A stretch of DNA of 7,678 nt from Pseudomonadota bacterium (lineage in GTDB: Bacteria; Pseudomonadota; Gammaproteobacteria; Xanthomonadales; Xanthomonadaceae): positions 1 through 7,678 of the forward strand of contig JAEWLO010000333.1 of assembly GCA_023457475.1 (NCBI GenBank), given 5' to 3'. Within the stretch, counting starts at the first letter, position 1, and every line of letters begins with the position of its first letter. Made by a program: the position numbers and the translations under genes. The notes under the pieces are model-generated. The model was not told the DNA's origin. It ran no database searches and saw nothing but the letters and a program-made list of their open reading frames with translations. This document shows, piece by piece, positions 1-6,212 of this stretch.

Positions 1-941
1 GCCTTCAACGACGCGGGCAGCATCGGGCCATGGCCCAGGCCGGGAAACTCGCGGTACGCCACGGTCATGCCCGGCAGCGTGGACAACCGTTCGCTCAGCT
101 GGAAGGCCGCGTCCGGGGTGGCCCCGCCAATACGGCGCAGGTGGGCGACCACGCGCGCGTTGGTCATGTCGCGCACGCCGCGATTGCCGCTGCGCTCATC
201 GCCGCCCAGCATCACGGTCAAGCGGGCCGGCTGGCCCCGGCGGTTGTCGATGAACTGCCGCTCCATGTCGCCCTGCGGTGCGCCCTGGCTCCACCACAGC
301 GACGGGCTGGCGGCGATGTAGTGCTGGAACGCGGCGGGACGGGTATAGAGCGTGCTGAGCACGAACAGCCCGCCCAGCGAATGCCCCCACAGCGACTGCT
401 GCTGCGGATCGATGCGGGCGCGCTTCTCCACTTCCGGCCTGATCCGGCGCTCGATCGTGTCCAGGAACACGAAGGCACCGCCGCCGCTGGCGATGCGCTT
501 GCCGCTCTCATCGTCGGCCACGTCGATCCACGCGGTGTAGTCCTGGGTCCGCGCGGCAGAGTCCACGCGCAGGTCGTTGTCGTAACCGATGAACACCAGC
601 ACGGGCGCGGCATGCGCGGCCAGGTCCGCCAGCATGGGCTGGTCGAGCACCATGGCCGCCGCATTGCCGTCCAGCATGTACAGCACCGGGGCCGGCACCT
701 TCGCCTCGGCTACCGGAATGCCCAGGTTCACCCGCCAGCGCCGGCTGTGATCGGCACTGGCGATGACGAAACGCTCGAAACGGTACGACTGTGCAGGCTG
801 GTCCAGCACGGTCTCCCCGACCTTCTGCAGCGGGTTGCGCTGCTGTGCGGCGGCGGTGTTCATGCCCAGGGCGCAGAGCAGGGCCACGACGGCAAGGGCG
901 CGGCGGCGAAAGAAGGATGAGGCGGGAAACCGGCTGGGCAC
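1..941 (-). CDS. Secreted alpha/beta-hydrolase esterase, IroE/Fes-like (3' end outside window)
   Basis: Reading down from 941 gives 313 codons that run off the window start. The protein has the alpha/beta-hydrolase esterase pattern: a nucleophile elbow GHSLGG with Ser188, a DGN near 91-93 and a late GLGHGP with His304. The missing Asp of a classical triad would be hard to place. IroE, a periplasmic siderophore esterase, is known to use a Ser-His dyad and is about this length, so perhaps only 10-20 residues are lost. The GTG start at 941 is chosen because AGGTG (948-952) lies 6 nt upstream and because it adds a clear Sec signal peptide (RRR at 12-14, hydrophobic 15-26, AAAQ cleavage region near 30-34). 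Starting at the ATG at 863 would remove that peptide. Likely role: periplasmic hydrolysis of ferric siderophore esters to free iron. The substrate is inferred; another ester is possible. It has its own candidate Fur-linked promoter. Confidence 0.82.
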   Translation of the reverse strand, partial: MPSRFPASSFFRRRALAVVALLCALGMNTAAAQQRNPLQKVGETVLDQPAQSYRFERFVIASADHSRRWRVNLGIPVAEAKVPAPVLYMLDGNAAAMVLDQPMLADLAAHAAPVLVFIGYDNDLRVDSAARTQDYTAWIDVADDESGKRIASGGGAFVFLDTIERRIRPEVEKRARIDPQQQSLWGHSLGGLFVLSTLYTRPAAFQHYIAASPSLWWSQGAPQGDMERQFIDNRRGQPARLTVMLGGDERSGNRGVRDMTNARVVAHLRRIGGATPDAAFQLSERLSTLPGMTVAYREFPGLGHGPMLPASLK

Positions 942-947
942 GTGCGA

Positions 948-952
948 CACCT
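948..952 (-). promoter_or_regulatory. Shine-Dalgarno of the esterase, supports the GTG start
   Basis: On the minus strand AGGTG lies 6 nt before the GTG at 941. A second in-frame GTG at 950 overlaps this motif and has no comparable site of its own. This spacing plus the signal peptide it restores is why 941 is preferred over the ATG at 863. Confidence 0.5.
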
Positions 953-1003
953 GTTGCGGAAAAGCGGCGAGCGACACGGGGTGCGTCGCGTCGCGATCCG
1001 GGC

Positions 1004-1032
1004 AGTGTATCGCAAATGCGAATGGGTATCAC
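1004..1032 (-). promoter_or_regulatory. Candidate sigma70 promoter of the esterase
   Basis: On the minus strand GTGATA (1032-1027) and TACACT (1009-1004) each match 4 of 6 consensus bases for -35 and -10, and the spacer is exactly 17 bp. Transcription would start near 997, leaving a leader of roughly 55 nt before the GTG at 941. The rest of the gap (1067-1033) holds only a weak imperfect stem (1060-1044, a 4-bp core CAGC/GCTG plus two outer GC pairs and a bulge) with no T-run, so I do not call a terminator for the fimbrial operon there. The hexamers are degenerate; the call rests mainly on spacing and the overlapping Fur-like site. Confidence 0.4.
1012..1030. promoter_or_regulatory. Candidate Fur box inside the esterase promoter
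   Basis: The 19-mer GCAAATGCGAATGGGTATC matches the classical Fur consensus GATAATGATAATCATTATC at 12 of 19 positions, counted by eye. It fills most of the spacer between the candidate -35 and -10 and overlaps the end of the -35, the usual position for Fur repression. If real, the esterase would be expressed when iron is scarce, which fits a siderophore-esterase role. The left half CGCAAATGCG (1011-1020) is also a small perfect dyad. A chance match in AT-richer intergenic DNA cannot be excluded. Confidence 0.42.
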
Positions 1033-1067
1033 TCCATAGACCAGGCACAGCCCGGCTGCCTCCCGCA

Positions 1068-2273
1068 TCACGGGTCGGCATCGAAGATGAGGGTGACATC
1101 ACCGCGGTAGCGGGCCCCAGGGTGATCGAGCATGGCGCGCACCGCCGGACCTTCAATCGCGAAGCGGACGCGGGAAGGACGCCCCAGCGCGACCGGATCC
1201 GCCATGAACACCGGTGCCGGCGGGCGTGCACTCAACGCAAGGTTCACCGCCTCCCTCCCGCTGTCCGCGTCCCGGAACCCGGGCAGGGTCACACTCACTT
1301 CCAGCGGCGCATCGTCGGACGGTGCCGTTGTGTTGCGGATACCGCATCGTCCGTCCGGCTGCAGGAACTCGCACTCCATCGTGACGCTGAAACGACCTGA
1401 GCTGGTCAGACTGAAGGGCACCTCCTGCACCAGTGCCTGTGGCACCACACCGTGATCCGTCCAGTTGCGCCAGCCGCCCTCGGGAGCCAGCACGGCATGC
1501 TCGCTGCCCGGCGGAACGACCAGCTGGAACGCATGCTGCACCTCCAGCTGGAAATGAACATTCACCACCCGCTCGGTCAGCTCCACGCGGTGACCCAGGT
1601 CGAAGTCCGCACCTTCGCCGGTACCTCCGACGGTGTACGTGGTGCTGCCGGTGTAGAGCCCGCTGCGCATCCGCAGGGGCGTGGGCGTCTCCAGCGCGTA
1701 GACGAAGTCCAGTGCTTCAATCCGGTAGTTGTTGGTGTCCACCCAGTGCAGCGCGCATGCCGACGTGCCCTGCCCGCCGTCGGTGCGCAGCATCATGCGC
1801 ATCACGCTGCGGGTTGAATACCCGGTGATCCCGAAGCGGCAGTTGCGGGGATTGCCGGTGGACCAGAACACGTCCTTGCCATCGCCCTCACGATCGCTGA
1901 AGCGCATCGCCGCGCCGATGATGCGCAGCTCCAGGTCGAACCGGGTGCCGTCTTCTTCGGCGGTGACCGTCACGGTGCGTGGCGCGGGCATGCCGATATA
2001 GAAGCCATCCGGCCCGTAGTCGGTCTGTCGGAGGGCATGCTTCACGCCGCGCACCTGCGTGTCGATGCTCCACCAGTTGTTGCGGAGGCAGGTGCTCAGA
2101 TGGGAGGCGGCGCATACGCCCGTCCACGGCGTCGTATTGACGAACCCACGCTGGTTGGGATCGTTCACATCGGGTATGAACTCGGCGCTGATGTAGACAT
2201 CCGCCGCCAGACCGCTGCACATACCGCCCGCGAACAGAAGCACCCCTGCAAGGCAACGCGCGAAAGCCGACAT
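1068..2273 (-). CDS. CS1/CFA/I-type fimbrial tip adhesin (CfaE/CooD/CblD-like)
   Basis: 401-residue secreted protein, slightly longer than CfaE (about 360). The signal peptide covers residues 1 to about 24 (hydrophobic 8-23, GLA before ADVYIS). A receptor-binding domain probably spans about 25-230 and holds four of the six mature cysteines (54, 62, 145, 173). A pilin-like domain follows from about 236, starting VNVHFQLEV, with a conserved-looking GGWRNW (266-271), a cysteine pair at 301/310 and the family-type last strand YRGDVTLIFDADP. In this family the tip protein nucleates the fibre, sits at its end and binds host or surface receptors; its pilin domain accepts the donor strand of the first major pilin. 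The start at 2273 overlaps the usher stop (TGATG) with GGAG 10 nt upstream. An upstream in-frame start at 2357 would bury the signal peptide. Family assignment is firm; the receptor cannot be read from the sequence. Confidence 0.88.
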   Translation of the reverse strand: MSAFARCLAGVLLFAGGMCSGLAADVYISAEFIPDVNDPNQRGFVNTTPWTGVCAASHLSTCLRNNWWSIDTQVRGVKHALRQTDYGPDGFYIGMPAPRTVTVTAEEDGTRFDLELRIIGAAMRFSDREGDGKDVFWSTGNPRNCRFGITGYSTRSVMRMMLRTDGGQGTSACALHWVDTNNYRIEALDFVYALETPTPLRMRSGLYTGSTTYTVGGTGEGADFDLGHRVELTERVVNVHFQLEVQHAFQLVVPPGSEHAVLAPEGGWRNWTDHGVVPQALVQEVPFSLTSSGRFSVTMECEFLQPDGRCGIRNTTAPSDDAPLEVSVTLPGFRDADSGREAVNLALSARPPAPVFMADPVALGRPSRVRFAIEGPAVRAMLDHPGARYRGDVTLIFDADP

Positions 2274-4807
2274 CAGGGTGCTTCTCCAGAAAGGGGAGCG
2301 ATCGGCCTGGCCGCGGCCACGCTGGACGGTGGGCAGCGCAGGATGCCGGCCATCCACATGTCGCCCTGCATGCGCGTGGCGTGACCATCCAGCACGAAAT
2401 GGCAGTCCTCCACCTGTGGATGGCGGACGGCCAGTGTGGGGGCCCGCGTGCTTACTTCCAGCGCGAAGAAGCCGTCCGCTTCGGCCACGCTGCGGCCTGC
2501 ATGGTTGAGAACCTGTGCTCCACCGAGCGGCCGGTTGTCGGCGTCGCGCAGATGCCCCATCACGGTGACCGTGCTCACCACCTCCACCGCGGCATGACCG
2601 ACGCCACCGCGGTTGAGGTGATACGGAATGACAGCCGGCTGAAGGGTCGCCGCCGGTACCGCACGGCCGTCGAAGTCGATCTGTACGGTGCCGGCACGGA
2701 ACGCGGCGACGGGCAGCACGTTCCGACCCGGCACCAGCACATGCGAACCGCCTGCGCTGTCATGGGCGCGCAGCGCAACGCCTGCAATATCCGAAGTGAC
2801 ATCGACAATCATGCCGGTGTCCGCGAGTGCGGCCTGCCCGGCTCCTACCCAGGCGAACAACCCGCCCCCGGCCGCAAGCAGGCTGTCGAGATTCAGCCCG
2901 CCACTCACACCGCCCCCCCGGGAGGACCGCTGCGCGAACATATCGCCCCGGACCGCGGCATGTTCGAACTGCAGATCGCTGCTCACCCCCAGCCCGGCTT
3001 CATCTGCGGTCACCTGCCCTGCCAGCCCGCGCACCGGTCCCTGGTCGAAGCGCTGCTGCACGCCTGCACCTGCATAAGGGTCGCGGCCGCCGTACCGGCC
3101 GGTGCGGCTGCCCAGGCTGCCGCTGTAACGACGCCCCTCGCGCCCCAGCGCGAGGTTCAAGGTGAAATCGACACCTCGATTGCGGTGCAGCCCGGTACCG
3201 GTGTTGCCAGGCCGGTCGAACACCGCGAAGCGCCAGGTGGCGTCCGCTCCGGCCAGCATCTGGCGACGGCTTACCGCAAGATCGACGCCCCGTCCCGGGT
3301 TGAGCCCGCGCTGGCGCGATACCCGTGCCGAGACATGCGTGCCCTGCCCGATCCGGTGCGTCACATTGATCGCGCTGGTCCGCAGCCACCCGGCAGGGAT
3401 CTGCGCCCGCGCGCGCGCCGGCACGAAGCGGTCGTCGAAGGGATCGCGCCGCTCCTGCCAGCTGCGGGCATGCGACACGATCACGCTGCCGCTGCGATGA
3501 CGCACCAGCCCCTGCAGGTCGACGCCGTCACCGTTCTCACGGGAGGTGTAGGCCGAGGCGTACAGCTGGGCCCGTTCGTTGACGTGCAGATCCAGAGAGG
3601 TCGTGGCACCGCGGTCGCTGCCGATCTTCTGCACGCCCGCCCCCACCACCGCCCTGGCATGGGCAAGGTAGTTGACTGCCGCGCCGAGCGCAGGTCGGCC
3701 CTGCTGCGGATCGTCCACCGAATCCAGCAGGCTGCGCTGGATGCCGGCAAAGGCACTGTACTGCCAGCGCCGGCCAGGATCGCGCCAGTGCGTCGGTTTG
3801 TGGATGCTCGCGGTCTCACGCGAGACTTCGCGGCCTTCCTCCACCACACGCAGTTCCACTTCGTAGAAGCCACCGGGCAACCGACGGGTATCCAGAGACT
3901 GGACGCCCGGTTGCAGCGGCTGGGAAAAGATCAGGCTGCCGTCACGATAGACCTCCACGCTGCCTTCGCGGTTGGCGACAACCGATACCGGATACAGACT
4001 TGCGACGCCGTCGTCGCGTCTGAGGATGTCGGAAGAACCGGCCATGACGCCCAGCGTGGTGAAGGCCGGGCGTCCCGCGACACGCGGCTGGCGCGCCACC
4101 CCCTGGAAGTCGGGCAGGAACCCGCCCACCCGCAGGAAATGGTCGCCCCGTTCGCGCTGCGCGAACGCGCTCTGCACCGTCTGCCGCAGGCCCTCGGCAG
4201 GGTCCCCGCTGCGGTCGGCCTGGTAATCCGCCTGCAGCGTCCACTGTCCCAGACTGCCCAGTGCCTGCACCGCATAACGCCCGGCCCAGGCAACGCCTTC
4301 GCTTCCGTACGCATTGAGCTGATGCCTCAGGATGAGACCGCGGCTGCCGTGTTCGGGCAGCGTGTGATGGCGGGGACGCGCGACATCGGCATCGGCGGCA
4401 CGTGTGGCGATCGACAGCAGCGAGCTTTCAAGGCTGTAGTGCAGCGCGGTGACGTCGTCCGTACAGCCGCGGGTGCAGGGGCCCAGCGGCCGTGGCGCGG
4501 CCAGTGCGGCCAGCCAGCGCTCGAGGAGCTGCGCGGGTTGTTGGCTCCCGTGCGTGTCCGTGAATGCCAGCAGTGAAATGGCATTGTCCCGGCCGAGCAC
4601 CGCGCGGGCGTCGCCGAGGTACTGACGATCCACCTCGACGCGGACCACCAGTGGCACGTCGAAGAAGTGATCACGAAAATCATCCGGGAGCATGCCGGAC
4701 TGCTCAAGCAGATTCAGGCTGTCCAGCACGCCCGGGGCTGCCTGCACCGCCGTCGCGCTGGCATAGAGCACGGCGGCGGCGGTGAGTGGAAGAACTCGCG
4801 AAGACAT
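2273..4807 (-). CDS. CS1-type fimbrial outer-membrane usher (CfaC/CooC/CblC-like)
   Basis: 844 residues, near the usual size of alpha-ushers (about 870). It forms the outer-membrane channel that receives chaperone-subunit complexes, orders them and secretes the growing fibre. Visible parts: signal peptide 1 to about 23 (VQA before APG); a periplasmic N-terminal region to about 140 with a close cysteine pair (111/115); a long beta-barrel of alternating polar/hydrophobic, Gly/Tyr/Arg-rich strands from about 155; an inserted plug domain about 271-338 (PVSVVANREGSVEVYRDG, then PGGFYEVELRV); and a C-terminal domain from about 745 with GHLRDADNRPLGGAQV, ADGFFALEV and cysteines 802/825, which fits the CooC C-terminal family. 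About 19 Pro/Ala-rich residues trail after Cys825. The ATG at 4807 has GAGGTG (4813-4818) 5 nt upstream. The stop TGA shares a base with the tip-gene ATG. No frameshift or missing domain is seen. Confidence 0.93.
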   Translation of the reverse strand: MSSRVLPLTAAAVLYASATAVQAAPGVLDSLNLLEQSGMLPDDFRDHFFDVPLVVRVEVDRQYLGDARAVLGRDNAISLLAFTDTHGSQQPAQLLERWLAALAAPRPLGPCTRGCTDDVTALHYSLESSLLSIATRAADADVARPRHHTLPEHGSRGLILRHQLNAYGSEGVAWAGRYAVQALGSLGQWTLQADYQADRSGDPAEGLRQTVQSAFAQRERGDHFLRVGGFLPDFQGVARQPRVAGRPAFTTLGVMAGSSDILRRDDGVASLYPVSVVANREGSVEVYRDGSLIFSQPLQPGVQSLDTRRLPGGFYEVELRVVEEGREVSRETASIHKPTHWRDPGRRWQYSAFAGIQRSLLDSVDDPQQGRPALGAAVNYLAHARAVVGAGVQKIGSDRGATTSLDLHVNERAQLYASAYTSRENGDGVDLQGLVRHRSGSVIVSHARSWQERRDPFDDRFVPARARAQIPAGWLRTSAINVTHRIGQGTHVSARVSRQRGLNPGRGVDLAVSRRQMLAGADATWRFAVFDRPGNTGTGLHRNRGVDFTLNLALGREGRRYSGSLGSRTGRYGGRDPYAGAGVQQRFDQGPVRGLAGQVTADEAGLGVSSDLQFEHAAVRGDMFAQRSSRGGGVSGGLNLDSLLAAGGGLFAWVGAGQAALADTGMIVDVTSDIAGVALRAHDSAGGSHVLVPGRNVLPVAAFRAGTVQIDFDGRAVPAATLQPAVIPYHLNRGGVGHAAVEVVSTVTVMGHLRDADNRPLGGAQVLNHAGRSVAEADGFFALEVSTRAPTLAVRHPQVEDCHFVLDGHATRMQGDMWMAGILRCPPSSVAAARPIAPLSGEAP
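2284..2287 (-). promoter_or_regulatory. Shine-Dalgarno of the tip adhesin, inside the usher gene
   Basis: GGAG on the minus strand, 10 nt before the ATG at 2273 and embedded in the last usher codons. It fixes the tip-gene start at 2273. Together with the TGATG overlap it favours reinitiation by ribosomes finishing the usher. Confidence 0.55.
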
Positions 4808-4812
4808 CGACG

Positions 4813-4818
4813 CACCTC
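4813..4818 (-). promoter_or_regulatory. Shine-Dalgarno of the usher
   Basis: GAGGTG on the minus strand, 5 nt before the ATG at 4807. It is the strongest ribosome-binding site in the operon and lies just downstream of the tandem hairpins, so it should stay single-stranded and usable on a processed message. Confidence 0.6.
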
Positions 4819-4828
4819 AGGCTGAAGC

Positions 4829-4852
4829 GGAGGGAGGCACAGGCCTCCCTCC
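4829..4852 (-). promoter_or_regulatory. Perfect 10-bp stem-loop between pilin and usher (downstream one of a tandem pair)
   Basis: GGAGGGAGGC (4829-4838) is the exact reverse complement of GCCTCCCTCC (4843-4852), with a 4-nt loop. On the transcript it lies 21 nt before the usher start and is followed by GCTTCAG, not a T-run, so it is unlikely to be a strong intrinsic terminator. A stem this stable behind the major pilin gene is the arrangement expected of a 3' mRNA stabiliser or a partial attenuator. Confidence 0.75.
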
Positions 4853-4854
4853 TG

Positions 4855-4870
4855 GGGCAGCACGCTGCCC
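4855..4870 (-). promoter_or_regulatory. Second stem-loop between pilin and usher (upstream one of the pair)
   Basis: GGGCAGC (4855-4861) and GCTGCCC (4864-4870) are exact inverted repeats separated by 2 bp. As RNA this is best drawn as 6 pairs closing a 4-nt loop. It begins 22 nt after the pilin stop codon and is only 2 nt from the 10-bp stem-loop, so the two would stack in tandem. The 85-bp pilin-usher gap contains these two hairpins and the usher ribosome-binding site. Confidence 0.65.
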
Positions 4871-4892
4871 GCGCGCCGCACAGACGTCCGTA

Positions 4893-5381
4893 TTACGGAG
4901 CCGAGCTTTCGAACATCAGGAACACGCTGCCCTGGTAGACCCCGGGCACGTAGGCGGCAGGCGTGACGGCACTGATCGCCACATCGGCACGCTTGCCGGC
5001 GGCTGACTCGGTTGTGGTCGCCACTTCCACGGCACTCGCAGGGCCGACCGCCAGCGGCTTGCCGGCGACCGCCACGTTCAGGCCGATGTTGTCTCCGCCG
5101 CTGCTCAGGATGGCGTCGGTCGTGAGGTAGGCGTTGATCGCGCCAAGGCCGCTCTTCATGTCGATCTGCTGCTGGATCGGCTCCAGTGCCTGGGTATTGA
5201 TGTTCCAGGGCATTACCTGCACCTGGCCCGCCCAGTCGCCGACCGGGGAGATCTGCAGGCCGGTTGGGGTTGGAACGACCGCTTCCACGGTCACCTGCAG
5301 CGGGAACTGTTCGGCCGATGCCGCACCGGGGGCCAGCAGCAGGACGGACAAGGCGGCGGGAAGGATGGATGTGCACTTCAT
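4893..5381 (-). CDS. CS1-type fimbrial major pilin (CfaB/CooA/CblA-like)
   Basis: 162 residues, the usual size for this family. The signal peptide is residues 1-23 (MKCTS then a hydrophobic run, cleavage at AASA before EQFPL), leaving about 139 mature residues without cysteine, as in CfaB. The N-terminal strand PLQVTVEAVVPT is the likely donor strand that completes the next subunit's fold. NIGLNVAVAGKPL (98-110) and the last strand YQGSVFLMFESSAP match the family pattern of short beta-strands ending in G-x-Y-x-G. Polymers of this protein form the fibre shaft. The start at 5381 has GGAG (5392-5395) 10 nt upstream; a longer reading from 5606 would overlap the chaperone gene and bury the signal peptide. 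It lies between chaperone and usher, with hairpins on both sides. Assignment rests on pattern and context, because pilins of this class share little sequence. Confidence 0.9.
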   Translation of the reverse strand: MKCTSILPAALSVLLLAPGAASAEQFPLQVTVEAVVPTPTGLQISPVGDWAGQVQVMPWNINTQALEPIQQQIDMKSGLGAINAYLTTDAILSSGGDNIGLNVAVAGKPLAVGPASAVEVATTTESAAGKRADVAISAVTPAAYVPGVYQGSVFLMFESSAP

Positions 5382-5391
5382 GGGATGGCTA

Positions 5392-5395
5392 CTCC
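5392..5395 (-). promoter_or_regulatory. Shine-Dalgarno of the major pilin
   Basis: GGAG on the minus strand, 10 nt before the ATG at 5381, the same spacing as for the tip gene. It settles the pilin start at the signal-peptide methionine and lies 11 nt downstream of the hairpin at 5427-5407. Confidence 0.55.
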
Positions 5396-5406
5396 AACGG
5401 TTGAAT

Positions 5407-5427
5407 GCCGCGACCGGCGGCCGCGGC
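5407..5427 (-). promoter_or_regulatory. Stem-loop in the pilin leader
   Basis: GCCGCG (5407-5412) and CGCGGC (5422-5427) are exact inverted repeats around a 9-nt loop. The structure lies in the 68-bp chaperone-pilin gap, just upstream of the pilin ribosome-binding site. In DNA this rich in G and C a 6-bp repeat can arise by chance, so its function is only suggested by position. Confidence 0.4.
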
Positions 5428-5434
5428 GACGGAT

Positions 5435-5450
5435 GGTTCCCGCAGGAACC
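5435..5450 (-). promoter_or_regulatory. Stem-loop overlapping the chaperone stop codon
   Basis: GGTTCC (5435-5440) and GGAACC (5445-5450) are perfect inverted repeats around a 4-nt loop, with the TAG stop of the chaperone (5450-5452) sharing the edge of the stem. No T-run follows, so it is not a typical terminator. It could limit exonuclease decay or mark an mRNA processing region between chaperone and pilin. Confidence 0.5.
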
Positions 5451-6196
5451 TAGGGATCGAGCAGGACGGTCCTGCGGACCTCCCCCTCGACGACATGGAA
5501 GCGATGGATCTGGTCGGGCAGGCGCGCGAACGACTCGGTGCGCCCTGGCAGCAGGTGCAGCTTGCGGACCGGCGAGCAGGCGTCGCCCGCCGCCGTGCGA
5601 TCGCATTGCCGCACGTCGTCCAGGATCACGGTGGTATTGCCGGCGTTGTGCAGCACGGTGCGGTCGCCGTGGGACTGGGTTCGCACGTCGTAACGCGCAG
5701 GATCCGGGTGCACGATGACGAACACGCCATAACCGGTCAGCACATTGATACCGGCGGTCAGATGACGCGCGTAGTCTTCGCTTTCAGCAGAGGTGAGTGC
5801 GAATTCATCCGCGCTTTTTGGAAGTACCGGCACGAAACGCACGCGGTAATAACGCTCCGTGCGCCGGTCGCCGTGGTAGAGCAGACGCGTGGCCTGCTGG
5901 CCCTGCGCCGGTACGATCAGGCGCGACGGGCTGGCCACCAGTGCATTGCCGCCCGCTTCGAGGTTGGCGGTATCCACCTCGACCTCATACGGCGCACCGT
6001 CGTCGCCGTACCGAACCTCGGACACCTGCACGCGCACGAATGCAGTCGCATCGCCACTGTTGCGCACGCGTTTGAGCAGCGCCCCCTGCCCCGGCGCGGT
6101 GTACTCGTACATCGCGCCCACATGGATGTTCGGGGCGGCAGCCAAAACGTGTGGCGATGGCATCAGCAGCAGCGCCATCAGTGCAGGTCGTTTCAT
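5450..6196 (-). CDS. CS1-type fimbrial periplasmic chaperone (CfaA/CooB/CblB-like)
   Basis: 248 residues from the ATG at 6196. The signal peptide is short and standard (MKRPALMALLL, cleavage near LAA/APN at about 20). The mature part shows the two-domain immunoglobulin-like chaperone pattern: a first domain with SPSRLIVPAQGQQATRLLY (89-107), the hydrophobic edge strand that pairs with subunits, then YYRVRFVPVLP (116-126), and a second domain starting near GYGVFVIVHP (155-164) with cysteines 198 and 207. It would hold pilin and tip subunits in the periplasm and deliver them to the usher. The start is uncertain: an in-frame ATG at 6211 would add MSLSP but sits one base from a perfect hairpin with no ribosome-binding site, while 6196 has a weak TGAG 10 nt upstream. 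First gene of the operon, as in cfa and cbl loci. Family call is based on these motifs and the neighbouring usher and pilins. Confidence 0.88.
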   Translation of the reverse strand: MKRPALMALLLMPSPHVLAAAPNIHVGAMYEYTAPGQGALLKRVRNSGDATAFVRVQVSEVRYGDDGAPYEVEVDTANLEAGGNALVASPSRLIVPAQGQQATRLLYHGDRRTERYYRVRFVPVLPKSADEFALTSAESEDYARHLTAGINVLTGYGVFVIVHPDPARYDVRTQSHGDRTVLHNAGNTTVILDDVRQCDRTAAGDACSPVRKLHLLPGRTESFARLPDQIHRFHVVEGEVRRTVLLDP

Positions 6197-6212
6197 CGGA
6201 GACAGGCTCATC

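Noticed and set aside
30..920. A 296-codon open frame on the plus strand, opposite the esterase
   Set aside because: Antisense shadow of a gene carrying a GHSLGG elbow and signal peptide; composition biased to Arg, His, Ala and Gly with no domain.
863..941. Lipoprotein signal in the esterase around Cys23 (ALLC)
   Set aside because: The residue before the cysteine is leucine, not Gly/Ala/Ser, and a normal Sec cleavage region (TAAAQ) follows a few residues later.
1044..1060. Possible terminator after the tip-adhesin gene
   Set aside because: The stem is imperfect, with a bulge and a 4-bp core, and no T-run follows on the minus strand. Too weak to call.
2274..2357. Longer tip-adhesin reading frame from 2357
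   Set aside because: It would place 28 residues before a standard signal peptide and overlap the usher by 85 bases. The 2273 start has a ribosome site and the TGATG junction.
2381..4576. A 731-codon open frame on the plus strand, opposite the usher
   Set aside because: It is wholly antisense to a gene with clear domain structure. Its translation is His/Arg/Pro/Ala-rich with no recognisable fold, as expected when high-GC codons on the other strand suppress stops.
4829..4852. Reading the 10-bp hairpin as an intrinsic terminator ending the operon after the pilin gene
   Set aside because: There is no T-run on either side, and the usher and tip genes needed for assembly follow directly with a good ribosome-binding site. 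Partial attenuation remains possible.
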